NCBI RefSeq assembly: GCF_014126615.1
Contig: NZ_CP059896.1
Span: 1,436,501-1,500,500 of the forward strand
Direction: 5' to 3'
Length of the DNA: 64,000 bases
Source of the DNA: Ciceribacter thiooxidans
Lineage (GTDB): Bacteria > Pseudomonadota > Alphaproteobacteria > Rhizobiales > Rhizobiaceae
The notes under the pieces were generated by a model. The model did not search any database and was not told the origin of the DNA. It saw nothing but the letters and a program-made list of their open reading frames with translations. A program made the position numbers and the translations under genes. Shown here piece after piece: positions 20,843 to 31,071 of this stretch. Positions within the stretch are counted from its first letter, which is position 1. Every line of letters starts with the position of its first letter.

Positions 20843-21895
20843 ATGACCTGGCAACCATCCGAGAGCCGCTACGAGCGGATGACCTACAATCGCTGCGGAC
20901 GAAGCGGCCTCAAGCTGCCGGCGATTTCGCTCGGCCTCTGGCACAATTTCGGCAACGACACGCCGCACGCGACGAAGCAGGCGATCTGCCGTACCGCCTT
21001 TGATCTCGGCATCACCCATTTCGATCTCGCCAACAATTACGGCCCGCCGCCCGGTTCGGCGGAGGCGGCGTTCGGCGAGATCCTGCGAACCGATTTCGCC
21101 GGTTACCGCGACGAGCTCATCATCTCGTCCAAGGCGGGCTACGGCATGTGGGCCGGTCCCTACGGCGAATGGGGCAGCCGCAAATACGTGATCGCATCGT
21201 GCGACCAGAGCCTGAAGCGGCTCGGTCTCGACTATGTCGACATCTTCTATTCGCACCGCTTCGATCCGGATACGCCGCTCGAAGAAACCTGCGGGGCGCT
21301 CGACCACATCGTCCGGTCGGGCAGGGCGCTCTATGTCGGGATTTCCTCCTACAATTCGAAGCGCACCCGCGAGGCGGTGGCGATCCTGAAGGACCTCGGC
21401 ACGCCGGTTCTCATCCACCAGCCGAGCTATTCGATGATCAACCGCTGGATCGAGGAAGACGGTCTCGTCGATACGCTCGAAGAACTAGGCATCGGCTCGA
21501 TCGTCTTCTCGCCGCTGGCGCAGGGGATGCTGACGTCGAAGTACCTGAACGGCATTCCGACCGGCAGCCGCGCCGCGCAAGAAAAATCGCTCGATCCGGG
21601 CTTCCTCAACGAGAAGAACCTGGAGAACATCCGCGCGCTCGGCCGGATCGCGGAACGGCGCGGCCAGACGCTCGCGCAGATGGCGCTTGCCTGGGTGCTG
21701 CGCGGCGGCCACATCACCTCGGCACTCATCGGCGCCAGCCGTCCCGAGCAGGTCGAGGATTGCGTGAAGGCATTGGAAAAGCCTGAGTTCACGGCCGAGG
21801 AGCTCGCCGAGATCGACACCTATGCCAGGGAAGCCGACATCAATCTCTGGGCGGCATCGGCCGAACGGAAAGGGCCGCCCAGGAAGAAGAAGTGA
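20843..21895 (+). CDS. Aldo/keto reductase (YghZ/MgrA type)
   Basis: 350-residue NADPH-dependent reductase with an (alpha/beta)8 fold. GITHFDLANNYGPPPGSAE near 52 matches the L-glyceraldehyde-3-phosphate reductase subgroup and supplies the catalytic Asp and Tyr. The catalytic Lys lies in IISSKAGYGMW near 95 and the His in FYSHRFD near 136. The C-terminal cofactor site is IGASRPEQVEDCV. It lies in the sugar-use locus and probably reduces a sugar aldehyde. ATG 20843 is used; an internal ATG at 20879 also fits the family start. Confidence 0.9.
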   Translation: MTWQPSESRYERMTYNRCGRSGLKLPAISLGLWHNFGNDTPHATKQAICRTAFDLGITHFDLANNYGPPPGSAEAAFGEILRTDFAGYRDELIISSKAGYGMWAGPYGEWGSRKYVIASCDQSLKRLGLDYVDIFYSHRFDPDTPLEETCGALDHIVRSGRALYVGISSYNSKRTREAVAILKDLGTPVLIHQPSYSMINRWIEEDGLVDTLEELGIGSIVFSPLAQGMLTSKYLNGIPTGSRAAQEKSLDPGFLNEKNLENIRALGRIAERRGQTLAQMALAWVLRGGHITSALIGASRPEQVEDCVKALEKPEFTAEELAEIDTYAREADINLWAASAERKGPPRKKK

Positions 21896-21902
21896 TTGCA
21901 TT

Positions 21903-22020
21903 TGCCCCTCACCCTGACCCTCTCCCCGCACGCGGGGCGAGGGGACGGTCGGGGCGGTGCCGCTTGTCCCTTCTCCCCGTCAGAACGGGGAGAAGGTGGC
22001 GGTAGCCGGATGAGGGGCAG
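21903..22020. repeat. Palindromic intergenic repeat (CCTTCTCCCCG type)
   Basis: Begins GCCCCTCACCCTGACCCTCTCCCC and ends in the inverse block GGATGAGGGGC, with a central CTTCTCCCCGT/ACGGGGAGAAG hairpin. It shares the outer and inner blocks of the 20689 copy but differs between them, as expected of mosaic elements. It fills the gap between the reductase and the GH43 gene. Confidence 0.75.
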
Positions 22021-22045
22021 TCAAAAGCGGGAGGAGAAACGCGAC

Positions 22046-23659
22046 ATGATCAACAATCCCATCCTGCCGGGCTTCAATCCGGATCCGTCGATTTGCCGGG
22101 TCGGCGAGGACTATTTCATCGCGACCTCCACCTTCGAATGGTATCCAGGTGTCCAGATCCATCATTCGCGGGATCTGGTGAATTGGCGGCTCGTCTGCCG
22201 GCCGCTCAATCGCGCAAGCCAGCTCGACATGCGCGGCAACCCGGACAGTTGCGGCATCTGGGCGCCGTGTCTTTCCTACAGCGAGGGGCTGTTCTGGCTC
22301 GTCTATACCGACGTCAAGCGCTTCGATGGCAACTTCAAGGACGCGCACAACTACATCGTCACCGCGCCCTCGATCATGGGCGCGTGGTCCGACCCGGTCT
22401 ACGTCAACTCGTCCGGCTTCGACCCGTCGCTCTTTCATGACGACGACGGGCGGAAGTGGTTCGTCAACATGCAGTGGAACCACCGCACCGAGAGCTATGG
22501 CGGGGCGCCGAAGCATCCGGCCTTCGACGGCATCCTGCTGCAGGAATGGGATGCGGAGAAGAAGCGGCCCGTCGGGCCGGTCAAAAACATCTTTCCCGGC
22601 AGCTCACTCGGTCTTGTCGAGGGACCGCATCTCTTCAAGCGCAACGGCTGGTACTACCTGACGACCGCCGAGGGCGGTACCGGCTACGACCACGCGGCGA
22701 CCATGGCCCGCTCGCGGACCATCGACGGTCCTTACGAATTCCATCCGGACATTCATCTCATTACGTCCAAGGATCATCCGGAGGCGGTGCTGCAGCGTGC
22801 CGGCCACGGGCAATATGTCGAGACGCCGGATGGCACGCCCTACCACACCCATCTCTGCGGCCGGCCGCTACCGCCCAAGCGGCGCTGCACGCTGGGCCGC
22901 GAGACGGCTATCCAGAAATGCGTCTGGCGTGATGACGGCTGGCTCTATCTCGAAGATGGCGGCCCGGTGCCCTCGGTGGAGGTGCCCGCGCCGGGCGGCG
23001 AGGTGGCCCGCGTGGAAGCTCCGGCCGTCATTGCGCATGATTTCGATCGCCCGGAACTGCCGCCCGAGTTCCAGTGGCTGCGCTCGCCGGTGCCGGAACG
23101 GTTGTTCAGTCTCTCCGCCCGGCCGGGCTTCCTGCGCCTCTTCGGGCGGGAAAGCATCGGTTCCTGGTTCGAGCAGTCGCTGGTTGCGCGGAGGCAGGAG
23201 CATCATCGCTTCCGCGCCGAAACCTCGCTCGAATTCTCGCCCGATACCTACCAGCAGGTCGCGGGTCTCACCCACTACTACAACCGCTACAAGTTCCATG
23301 CGCTCGGGGTTACGCTGCACGAGAAGCGCGGGCGGGTGATCATGATCCTGAGCTGCGCCGGTGATTATCCGAACGGCCGGCTGAGTTTTCCGCTCGACAG
23401 CGGAATTGCCGTTCCCGAAGGCTCGCTCGACCTCGCCATGGAAATCCGCGACAACGACCTGCAGTTCTTCTGGCGGCCGGCCGGCGCCGTCGACTGGAAG
23501 CCGGTCGGTCCGGTGCTCGATGCCGGCGTCGTCTCCGACGAGGGCGGCCGCGGCGAGCACGGTTCCTTCACCGGAGCCTTCGCCGGCATGTTCGCCTTCG
23601 ACACCAGCGGGCGGGCGGAGCCGGCCGATTTCACCCGGTTCGTTTACGAGCGGCTCTAG
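22046..23659 (+). CDS. Glycoside hydrolase family 43, beta-xylosidase
   Basis: 537 residues, cytoplasmic. The N-terminus ILPGFNPDPSICRVGEDYF holds the catalytic base Asp and is diagnostic of GH43 beta-xylosidase/arabinofuranosidase. A second key acid is in SSGFDPSLFHDDDGRKW near 130, and the general acid Glu in GLVEGPHLFKR near 190. A C-terminal beta-sandwich domain (about 330-537) completes the family length. ATG 22046 follows GGGAGGAG. It probably releases xylose from imported xylo-oligosaccharides. Its stop overlaps the convergent fghA stop by four bases. Confidence 0.92.
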   Translation: MINNPILPGFNPDPSICRVGEDYFIATSTFEWYPGVQIHHSRDLVNWRLVCRPLNRASQLDMRGNPDSCGIWAPCLSYSEGLFWLVYTDVKRFDGNFKDAHNYIVTAPSIMGAWSDPVYVNSSGFDPSLFHDDDGRKWFVNMQWNHRTESYGGAPKHPAFDGILLQEWDAEKKRPVGPVKNIFPGSSLGLVEGPHLFKRNGWYYLTTAEGGTGYDHAATMARSRTIDGPYEFHPDIHLITSKDHPEAVLQRAGHGQYVETPDGTPYHTHLCGRPLPPKRRCTLGRETAIQKCVWRDDGWLYLEDGGPVPSVEVPAPGGEVARVEAPAVIAHDFDRPELPPEFQWLRSPVPERLFSLSARPGFLRLFGRESIGSWFEQSLVARRQEHHRFRAETSLEFSPDTYQQVAGLTHYYNRYKFHALGVTLHEKRGRVIMILSCAGDYPNGRLSFPLDSGIAVPEGSLDLAMEIRDNDLQFFWRPAGAVDWKPVGPVLDAGVVSDEGGRGEHGSFTGAFAGMFAFDTSGRAEPADFTRFVYERL

Positions 23660-24489
23660 CCCAGCCTCTCCGCGTGCCAGCGCAGGTGGTCGTCCATGAA
23701 GGTCGAGATGAAGTAGTAGGAGTGGTCGTAGCGCTCGTGCATGCGCAGCCGGAGCCCGATCTCGGTGTCCTTGATCGCGTCCTCGAAGAGCCAGGGCCGC
23801 AGGCCGTTTTCCAGGAAGCTGTCGGCGCTGCCCTGGTCGATCAGGAATTCAGGGAAGCGGGCACCGTCGGCGACCAGCGCGCAGGCGTCGTACTCGCGCC
23901 ACTTCGCCTTGTCGGGTCCCAGGTATTTCTCGAAGGCGTCGACCGTCCAGTCGGCCGTCGATGGTTCGACGATCGGCGCGAAGGCGGAGCAGCTGCGGAA
24001 TCGTTCGGGGTTCTTCAGCGCGATCGTCATGGCGCCGTGACCGCCCATCGAGTGGCCGAAGATGCCCTGCCGGTCCATGTCGACGCGGAAATGCTCGGCG
24101 ACGAGTGCCGGCAGTTCCTCGGTGATGTAGGTGTACATCCGGTAGTTCTCGGCCCACGGCGCTTCCGTGGCGTCGAGATACATGCCGGCACCCTTGCCCA
24201 TCTTCCAGTTGGTGAGTTCGTCCGGCACGTCGTTGCCGCGCGGGCTCGTGTCCGGGCAGACGATGATCAGCCCAAGCTCGGCCGCCATGCGGCGATACTC
24301 GCCCTTTTCCATCACGTTCTGGTGGGTGCAGGTGAGCCCGGACAGATACCAGAGGACCGGCCGGCGCTCGAGCACGGCCTGCGGCGGCACGAAGACGGCG
24401 AACGTCATCTCGCATTTGCAGGCGTCCGAATCGTGGGCGAAAACGCCCTGCATGCCGCCGAAGGCGGTGTTCTGCGACAGGATCTTCAT
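23656..24489 (-). CDS. fghA: S-formylglutathione hydrolase
   Basis: Hydrolyses S-formylglutathione to formate and glutathione, the step after AdhC in formaldehyde detoxification. 277 residues of esterase D type. Nucleophile Ser in GIFGHSMGGHGAMT near 147, Asp in LIDQGSADSFL near 225 and His in YDHSYYFI near 258. The opening MKILSQNTAFGGMQGVF fits the family. AdhC lies 2.3 kb upstream on the same strand. Confidence 0.94.
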   Translation of the reverse strand: MKILSQNTAFGGMQGVFAHDSDACKCEMTFAVFVPPQAVLERRPVLWYLSGLTCTHQNVMEKGEYRRMAAELGLIIVCPDTSPRGNDVPDELTNWKMGKGAGMYLDATEAPWAENYRMYTYITEELPALVAEHFRVDMDRQGIFGHSMGGHGAMTIALKNPERFRSCSAFAPIVEPSTADWTVDAFEKYLGPDKAKWREYDACALVADGARFPEFLIDQGSADSFLENGLRPWLFEDAIKDTEIGLRLRMHERYDHSYYFISTFMDDHLRWHAERLG

Positions 24490-24513
24490 CGTATCGTTGT
24501 CCCTTTTGCTGGT

Positions 24514-25176
24514 TCAGCCGGCGAGCGACACTGCGGCGTTCACCGCCGCGGCCAGCAGAACCGTGTTGAAGAAATAGGAGACGACGGCATGCAGCAGGTT
24601 CAGCTTGCGCATGGTGGTCGTGGTGACGGCGGTATCCGAAGTCTGGGCAGTCATCCCGATGACAAAAGAGAAATAAAGAAAATCATAGCCGCCGGGATCG
24701 GTTGTCCCGGGAAAGTCGAGGCCGCCCCTGTGAACGCCGCTTTCATGGGGCAATACCGTCTGGGGCCGCCAGTAGGCGTGGGCATAGTGTATCGCGGCCA
24801 TGGTGTGGATGGTGAACCAACCGGAGACGACGGCGCCGAAGGCGAGGATGAGTTTGAGCGCGCGGCCTTCCGCACCATTCAGCACGAAGAAGAGCGAGAC
24901 CACCGAAACGACGACGGCGGCGAGCGTGACCGTCAGGATGACCCAGGCCGGTTCGTCGGCGGTTTCGGCGTGTCGCTTGAGGAAGATGGCGGTCAGCCGC
25001 GGCAGCCGCAGCCACATCAGTATAAGGTAGCCAACGAAGAAGGCGATCGGCACGAGCTCGAGAGCTAGCTGCGGTGCAAACAGCACGGCGACCAGTCCAG
25101 CCACGAGTGCGAAGACGAGCGCGCCCAGGAAGGGGCCGTGTCGATGCCCGATCACGCGTTCGGAGAATTGTGGCAT
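24514..25176 (-). CDS. DUF1345 membrane protein
   Basis: About 220 residues with five or six membrane helices and the DUF1345 signature region GGYDFLYFSFVIGMTAQTSD near 160. Function unknown. The frame opens at a TTG at 25212, but ATG 25176 (MPQFSERVIG) is the better start. It lies 24 bases upstream of fghA on the same strand, so the two may be co-transcribed. Confidence 0.85.
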   Translation of the reverse strand: MPQFSERVIGHRHGPFLGALVFALVAGLVAVLFAPQLALELVPIAFFVGYLILMWLRLPRLTAIFLKRHAETADEPAWVILTVTLAAVVVSVVSLFFVLNGAEGRALKLILAFGAVVSGWFTIHTMAAIHYAHAYWRPQTVLPHESGVHRGGLDFPGTTDPGGYDFLYFSFVIGMTAQTSDTAVTTTTMRKLNLLHAVVSYFFNTVLLAAAVNAAVSLAG

Positions 25177-25273
25177 GCTTGTCCTGTTCCGTCTCTCGTC
25201 TGCCTGCGGCAAGTCTGCGGTCGCGTGGATGCGGTATCCGCTGCTGCAGGTCGCAGGTCTCCGTGCCCGGCCG

Positions 25274-25720
25274 TCACCTTTTCACGCGCCGGCAAAGCCT
25301 GTCAAAGGTTTCGAGAAACTGTGAGCGGTCGCGCGGCGTGAATGCGGCATTGTAGCCCTTGCTCTCGCCGGTTTCTCTCAGGTGCGCCCCGAGATTGCGC
25401 ATCGCCGTCGCCATGCCGATGTTGGTGGTATCGAAGACCCGCCCGCTCGGCCCGGTCACCAAGGCCCCGGCCGCCACACAACGCCCCGCGAGCGGCACGT
25501 CTGCCGTCACCACGACATCGCCGGGCCCGGCGCGCTCGGCGATCCAGTCGTCGGCGGCGTCGAAGGCACCGGAGACGATGACGTTCTTCACCATCGGATC
25601 GCGGGACGGGCGCAGGCCCGAATTGGCGACGAAGGTCACCGGCAGCGCATGACGCTCCGCGACCTTCAGGATTTCCGCCTTAACGGGGCAGGCATCGGCA
25701 TCGACATAGATTTCGGGCAT
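25274..25720 (-). CDS. UPF0178 family protein (YaiI/YqxD)
   Basis: 148 residues, MPEIYVDADACPVK at the start and a VTADVPLAGRC core, both diagnostic of UPF0178. The fold is PIN/NYN-nuclease-like; the biological role is not established. The start lies two bases after the parE stop and has no clear ribosome-binding site, so translation is probably coupled to the toxin gene, an unusual partner. Confidence 0.9.
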   Translation of the reverse strand: MPEIYVDADACPVKAEILKVAERHALPVTFVANSGLRPSRDPMVKNVIVSGAFDAADDWIAERAGPGDVVVTADVPLAGRCVAAGALVTGPSGRVFDTTNIGMATAMRNLGAHLRETGESKGYNAAFTPRDRSQFLETFDRLCRRVKR

Positions 25721-25722
25721 GA

Positions 25723-26022
25723 TCAGTCGTCAAAAAATCTTCGATAATCTCTTGCTGCATGCAGGAGGCGGATGAGTTCTATCCCGTCGCCCTCAGAGAG
25801 CGGCTGGTAAATGATCAGGTAGCGGCGGAATGGAAAAAGCCTCGTGTTCGGATGGTTTGGAAAGCGCCTCGTGCCGAGCAGCGGGTTTGACGCAAGCATC
25901 GTGTAGCGCTGTTCGAGCGCTCTTACAAACTTGTCCGCCTCTTCATGGCTGTCTGCCGCTATGAAGGTCCAGACGGAGCGAACGTCGTCTACGAAGAGCG
26001 GGCGGCGCAGGATCCGGCCCAA
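25723..26022 (-). CDS. parE: Type II toxin, RelE/ParE family
   Basis: 99 residues with the ParE pattern: an N-terminal helix region (DVRSVWTFIAAD), LASNPLLGTRRF in the middle and the C-terminal strand RRYLIIYQPL followed by IELIRLLHAARDYRR. ParE toxins poison DNA gyrase; other family members cleave mRNA. It lies six bases after the antitoxin gene, the standard order for such pairs. Confidence 0.88.
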   Translation of the reverse strand: MGRILRRPLFVDDVRSVWTFIAADSHEEADKFVRALEQRYTMLASNPLLGTRRFPNHPNTRLFPFRRYLIIYQPLSEGDGIELIRLLHAARDYRRFFDD

Positions 26023-26028
26023 GATGAT

Positions 26029-26280
26029 TTACCTTTGCCGCCGAAACGTGGCCAGCATCGCCTCGGCGCTCTCCATGGCTTCAGGCGGTCCGCTCGCCAG
26101 TCCGGCGTCGATTTCCCGTTCGAGCTCAGAGATGAATGCGTCCGCCTGAGCCTCGTGTTCAGCGAGCAGTTCGAGACCGCGTGTGACAACGTCGTTGGGT
26201 CCGGTGAAACGGCCTGACCGGATCAGGCGCTCGATCAACGCGTGCTGCTTCTCGTTCAGTGAAATCCGTGATGGCTGCAT
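26029..26280 (-). CDS. parD: Type II antitoxin, ParD-like (ribbon-helix-helix)
   Basis: 83 residues. The N-terminal ribbon-helix-helix region (RISLNEKQHALIERLIRSG, residues 4-22) binds the operator, and the C-terminal part wraps the toxin. The frame runs on upstream to 26667, but ATG 26280 (MQPSRISLNE) is clearly the family start. The pair probably represses its own promoter in the short gap 26281-26357. Confidence 0.88.
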   Translation of the reverse strand: MQPSRISLNEKQHALIERLIRSGRFTGPNDVVTRGLELLAEHEAQADAFISELEREIDAGLASGPPEAMESAEAMLATFRRQR

Positions 26281-26357
26281 GAAAATACTCCACAGGTCTC
26301 TAGGCGAACCTACCAGATCGGCGGCGGCAGGACCAGAAAACGTTCTCGCGACCGCAG

Positions 26358-26812
26358 CTAGACTCTTCGCACCATGTCGACATGCGGGATGCCGTCTTCG
26401 AGATACTCTTCGGAGATCGGCGTGAAGCCGAAGCTCCCATAGAACCTCTGCAGGTGGCTCTGTGCCGATATCTCGATGGCCTCGCCGGGATACACCGTCT
26501 CGCAGGCGCTGATCGCGTCGCGCATCAGCGCGTCGCCGAGCCGTTTGCCACGATGCGTGGGCGACACGGCGACGCGCCCGATGCGGGGCAGGCGGTCGGG
26601 TGTCGGCCGCCAGAGGCGCGCGCAGGCGATGAGCGCGCCGCCGTCGATGAGCCGCAGATGCAGGCAATCCGCGTCGTTGCCGTCGAGTTCGGGGTAGGCA
26701 CAGGCCTGCTCGACGACGAAGACGTCGACGCGCAGCTTCAGCAGTTCATAGAGCTCGACGGCGGAGAGCTCGTCGAGCCTCCGCACGTCCACCTCATAGG
26801 CGCGGTGAGCGC

Positions 26813-26816
<4 letters not shown>
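26358..26816 (-). CDS. GNAT family N-acetyltransferase (ElaA-like)
   Basis: 152 residues. LRVDVFVVEQACAYPELDG near 27 and the acetyl-CoA loop RVAVSPTHRGKRLGDALM near 80 match ElaA. The substrate is unknown. The TTG start overlaps the adhC stop by four bases (TTGA), so it is translationally coupled to formaldehyde dehydrogenase. A conserved role in that pathway is possible but unproven. Confidence 0.88.
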
Positions 26817-27940
<1,124 letters not shown>

Positions 27941-28076
27941 GGTGTTTTACTCCCTGAGAATGTGAATCGAGCGAGACCTTGGCACGGGAGCGGCGCCCGG
28001 CTCAAGGCCGAAGAGCGTCAGAAACTGTGCGGTTCGGATTTCCGGTGCGGCGAAGAAGAGGAATGGAGAACAGAGT

Positions 28077-28793
28077 TCAGGCCACGCGCTGATCGTCGAG
28101 GAAGAAAGAGTCCGGAACATGCAGCCAGCGTGCCCGGAGGGCGGCCTTTTCCGGCGACAGGCTTTCGGCCATGATCCCCGCCTCCTTTAGAAGGTCGAGC
28201 CACGCCTGAGGGCGGATGCCTCTCACCGCGCCGTCGATCCGCAGCAGAGCGGCTCTCTCGCGTTCGCCGAGGAGAAGTCGCCCATTGCAGCAGGCCTGCT
28301 TCAGGATGCGCCGGACATAGGCGAGGTCGTCCGGTGAAAGATGTGCATGCTCCGTGGTTCGGCCGACCTGCAGGGGGCCGCGCCCTTCCGCCGCAGCCAT
28401 GGCTAGCTGGTCGAGGGCAAGGGCGATCAGGGTTGCCGGCGCCGGCGGTGCGAGGTCGATCAGGTGAAGAAGAAGGTCGAGTTCGCGGGTAGAACGCACG
28501 ACGCCGCGGTCGGCGAAGACCTGTTCGAACCAGAGGGCGTTCATCGTATCTAGCGAGCCCGCCGGATGGCAGCGGTTGACGATGTAGTCGGCCAGCGATT
28601 CGACGAAGTAGGCGTGCCACTCGGCACATTTTTCCGGACAGAGCATATCGAGCGCCAGCATGACGACGACGTCGTCCGGCGAGCGGATACCCTCCGGAAA
28701 GGTGTATTTGCGCAGCAAAAGGAGGTCGTCGGCCGTAAGCCTGTTCTTCCCGGCGATGACACATGCCGGAAAAGAGAGACGAAGTTCGCTCAT
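28077..28793 (-). CDS. Conserved hypothetical protein
   Basis: 238 residues, soluble, Leu- and Ala-rich and mostly helical by appearance. I do not recognise a named domain. Codon usage and G+C match the neighbours, and the frame is clean with a plausible start (MSELRLSFPACVI). Five Cys are present but in no metal-binding spacing. Same strand as adhC, 136 bases upstream of it. Confidence 0.75.
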   Translation of the reverse strand: MSELRLSFPACVIAGKNRLTADDLLLLRKYTFPEGIRSPDDVVVMLALDMLCPEKCAEWHAYFVESLADYIVNRCHPAGSLDTMNALWFEQVFADRGVVRSTRELDLLLHLIDLAPPAPATLIALALDQLAMAAAEGRGPLQVGRTTEHAHLSPDDLAYVRRILKQACCNGRLLLGERERAALLRIDGAVRGIRPQAWLDLLKEAGIMAESLSPEKAALRARWLHVPDSFFLDDQRVA

Positions 28794-28889
28794 CTTTTTT
28801 CCCGTTTCATCATGAAACTGGCGCGAGCCTATGCGGGCCGGGTTTCCGGATGGTGAACGGACGCGGTTAAGCGGCGATAAACGGCATTG

Positions 28890-29819
28890 TTAAATTGCCG
28901 TGCTTTTTGCGCGTTTCTGCTCGCGCCAGAGAATGAACAGGCCGGAGCCGACGATAATGGCGACACCGGTCCATTTCGAGGCGTCGGGGAATTCCCCGAA
29001 CAGCGCGTAGCCGAGTATGGTCGCGGCGATGATCTCGAAATACTGGAAGGGTGCAAGTACCGAGAGCGGCGCGAGCCGGAAGGCGCGCACGATCAACAGG
29101 TGGATGTAGCCGGAGATCGAGCCAAGCAGAACGAGAAGACCGAGACCGAGCCAGGAAGAGGGGAGCGACGGGGCGAGATCGCTCGCGCCCGTGCCGGTGC
29201 CGGCAAGCAGCGCGGCTCCCATGATGAGCGTGCCGCCGACCCCCGACATCGTCTGCATGGTCATCGGCGAGTCGGCCTCGCCGATCGCGCGATTGAGAAA
29301 CATGTAGAGAGCGAAGAGAAAGGCGCAGGCGACCGGCAGCAGCGCCGTCAGTCCGAAGACCGCGTAGCTCGGCTGGATGACGATCATGGCGCCGCCGAAG
29401 CCGACGACGATCGCAAGCCAGCGGCGCCAGCCGACCCGCTCCTTGAGAAAGAGCGCCGAAAGTGCCGTCAGGATGAAGGGTTCGACGAAGTAGATCGCAA
29501 AGACGTCGGCGAGCGGCATGTACTTGACCGCGGCGAAGAACATCAGGCTCGCCGCGCCGTGCAGGCAACCGCGCAGGAGGTTCATGTAGGGGCGCCGGGC
29601 GGCAAGCGCGTCACGCCCGCGCAGAAGGAAAAGCACCGGCAGCGTGCAGGCCAGCTGAAAGAAGAAGCGGTAGAATGTCACCTGACCCGGCGACATGCCC
29701 TCGACGGTCGCCATGTATTTGGCGATCGCATCCATCACCGGCAGCACGAGCATGCAGGCGGCCATCAGGACCATGCCTTCGACGGGGCTCTGTCGGGTGA
29801 GGGAGGTCGCGACTGTCAT
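28890..29819 (-). CDS. DMT family transporter (EamA repeats)
   Basis: 309 residues with ten predicted membrane helices in two EamA repeats. Conserved blocks are DAIAKYMATVEGMSPGQVTF near the start and LADVFAIYFVEPFILTALSA near 120 (first repeat), with SVLAPFQYFEIIAATILGYA in the second. Probably a metabolite exporter in the inner membrane; substrate unknown. Confidence 0.88.
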   Translation of the reverse strand: MTVATSLTRQSPVEGMVLMAACMLVLPVMDAIAKYMATVEGMSPGQVTFYRFFFQLACTLPVLFLLRGRDALAARRPYMNLLRGCLHGAASLMFFAAVKYMPLADVFAIYFVEPFILTALSALFLKERVGWRRWLAIVVGFGGAMIVIQPSYAVFGLTALLPVACAFLFALYMFLNRAIGEADSPMTMQTMSGVGGTLIMGAALLAGTGTGASDLAPSLPSSWLGLGLLVLLGSISGYIHLLIVRAFRLAPLSVLAPFQYFEIIAATILGYALFGEFPDASKWTGVAIIVGSGLFILWREQKRAKSTAI

Positions 29820-29899
29820 CGACTCGTGCTCCTTGGGGGCGGGAGCCCATGAAGCATGCCGAATGCTCGGAGATCAACCGCGCCGAGGAGTTCGTCCCG

Positions 29900-30658
29900 T
29901 CAGGCGCCGGCGACGGCTGCTTTTCCCTCGCCCGACGGCAAGGACGTTTCCGCGACCGTCGGGCCGAAGACCTCCTCGAAGGCCGTTCGCAAGCGGATGT
30001 CGACATCCGGCATCATCACCGGCAGGCCGAGATCGACCAGGCTCGTCACGCCATAGGCGGTGATCCCGCAGGGCACGATGCCACCGAAATGGGAGAGGTC
30101 CGGATCGACGTTGAGCGAGAAGCCGTGGAAGCTCACCCAACGGCGCAGGCGGATGCCGAGCGCCGCGACCTTGTCCTCGGCCATCGAGCCGTCGGCGAGC
30201 CGCGGCTTTTCCGGTCGCCGGACCCACACGCCGACGCGATCCTCGCGGCGTTCGCCACGCACGTTCATCTGCTCGAGCGTGCGGATGATCACCTCTTCCA
30301 GTGCGGCCACATAGGCGCGGACGTCCTGGCGCCGCCGCTTCAGGTCGAGCATGACGTAGCCGACCCGCTGGCCGGGGCCATGATAGGTGTATTCGCCGCC
30401 CCGTCCCGTCGCATGGACAGGGAAACGGTCGGGCTCCTTCAGGTCGGCAGGGTCGGCGCTGGTGCCGGCGGTATAGAGCGGCGGGTGTTCCAGCAGCCAG
30501 ACGAGTTCATCGGCGCGGCCGTCGGCGATCGCGGCGACTTCCGCCTCCATAACGGCGAGCGCTTCCTCGTAGGGAACGAGGCCGTCGGAGATTCTCCAGC
30601 GCACCGGCGGAGAGCCGGGCAGGGGAAACATTTTCGCTTCTATTTCTGTGCGTTGCAT
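29900..30658 (-). CDS. lipB: Octanoyltransferase LipB
   Basis: Transfers octanoate from octanoyl-ACP to lipoyl domains, the first step of lipoate synthesis. 252 residues. Signature [13 protein letters not shown] near 86, catalytic Lys in [12 protein letters not shown] near 165 and catalytic Cys in [12 protein letters not shown] near 195. The start is MQRTEIEA at 30658; an internal Met at 30631 is an alternative. Confidence 0.94.
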   Translation of the reverse strand: MQRTEIEAKMFPLPGSPPVRWRISDGLVPYEEALAVMEAEVAAIADGRADELVWLLEHPPLYTAGTSADPADLKEPDRFPVHATGRGGEYTYHGPGQRVGYVMLDLKRRRQDVRAYVAALEEVIIRTLEQMNVRGERREDRVGVWVRRPEKPRLADGSMAEDKVAALGIRLRRWVSFHGFSLNVDPDLSHFGGIVPCGITAYGVTSLVDLGLPVMMPDVDIRLRTAFEEVFGPTVAETSLPSGEGKAAVAGA

Positions 30659-30850
30659 GGGTGCGCCCGTCCTTTTTCTCTACTTGGCAAGAAAGAGCGC
30701 CGACTTCAAGAGCCCGGAATTCCGGGCCTTGCCGAGGGCCTCCACAGGGGCCCCGGAGGAATTATCAAAAAACTGTCACGGCGCCCTTGTGCACCCCGAA
30801 TGCTTTTGCTACATGCAGCCCCGCCGGAGCAATTCGGCACCTACCACGAT

Positions 30851-30935
30851 GCGGTCGTGGCGGAATTGGTAGACGCGCAGCGTTGAGGTCGCTGTGGGGC
30901 AACCCGTGGAAGTTCGAGTCTTCTCGACCGCACCA
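30851..30935 (+). tRNA. tRNA-Leu (anticodon GAG)
   Basis: 85 nucleotides including an encoded CCA. Acceptor stem GCGGTCG/CGACCGC, D-loop with GG, anticodon loop TTGAGGT giving GAG for CUC/CUU codons, a long class II variable arm and T-loop TTCGAGT. A terminator follows directly. Confidence 0.97.
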
Positions 30936-30936
30936 A

Positions 30937-30963
30937 AAACCCGGCTTCGGCCGGGTTTTTTGT
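30937..30963 (+). terminator. Terminator of tRNA-Leu
   Basis: AACCCGGC-TTCG-GCCGGGTT hairpin with a UUCG tetraloop and six T, directly after the tRNA CCA end. Confidence 0.93.
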
Positions 30964-31071
30964 TGTTTTGTCGAGGTAAGCGCAGCGCAGCGCCCGTCCC
31001 GAAATACAGGCTAGGTGGCCCAACGGCTTTCGAGATGTGACACGATCCGGCGAGGGCGTATACCCGGCCAG

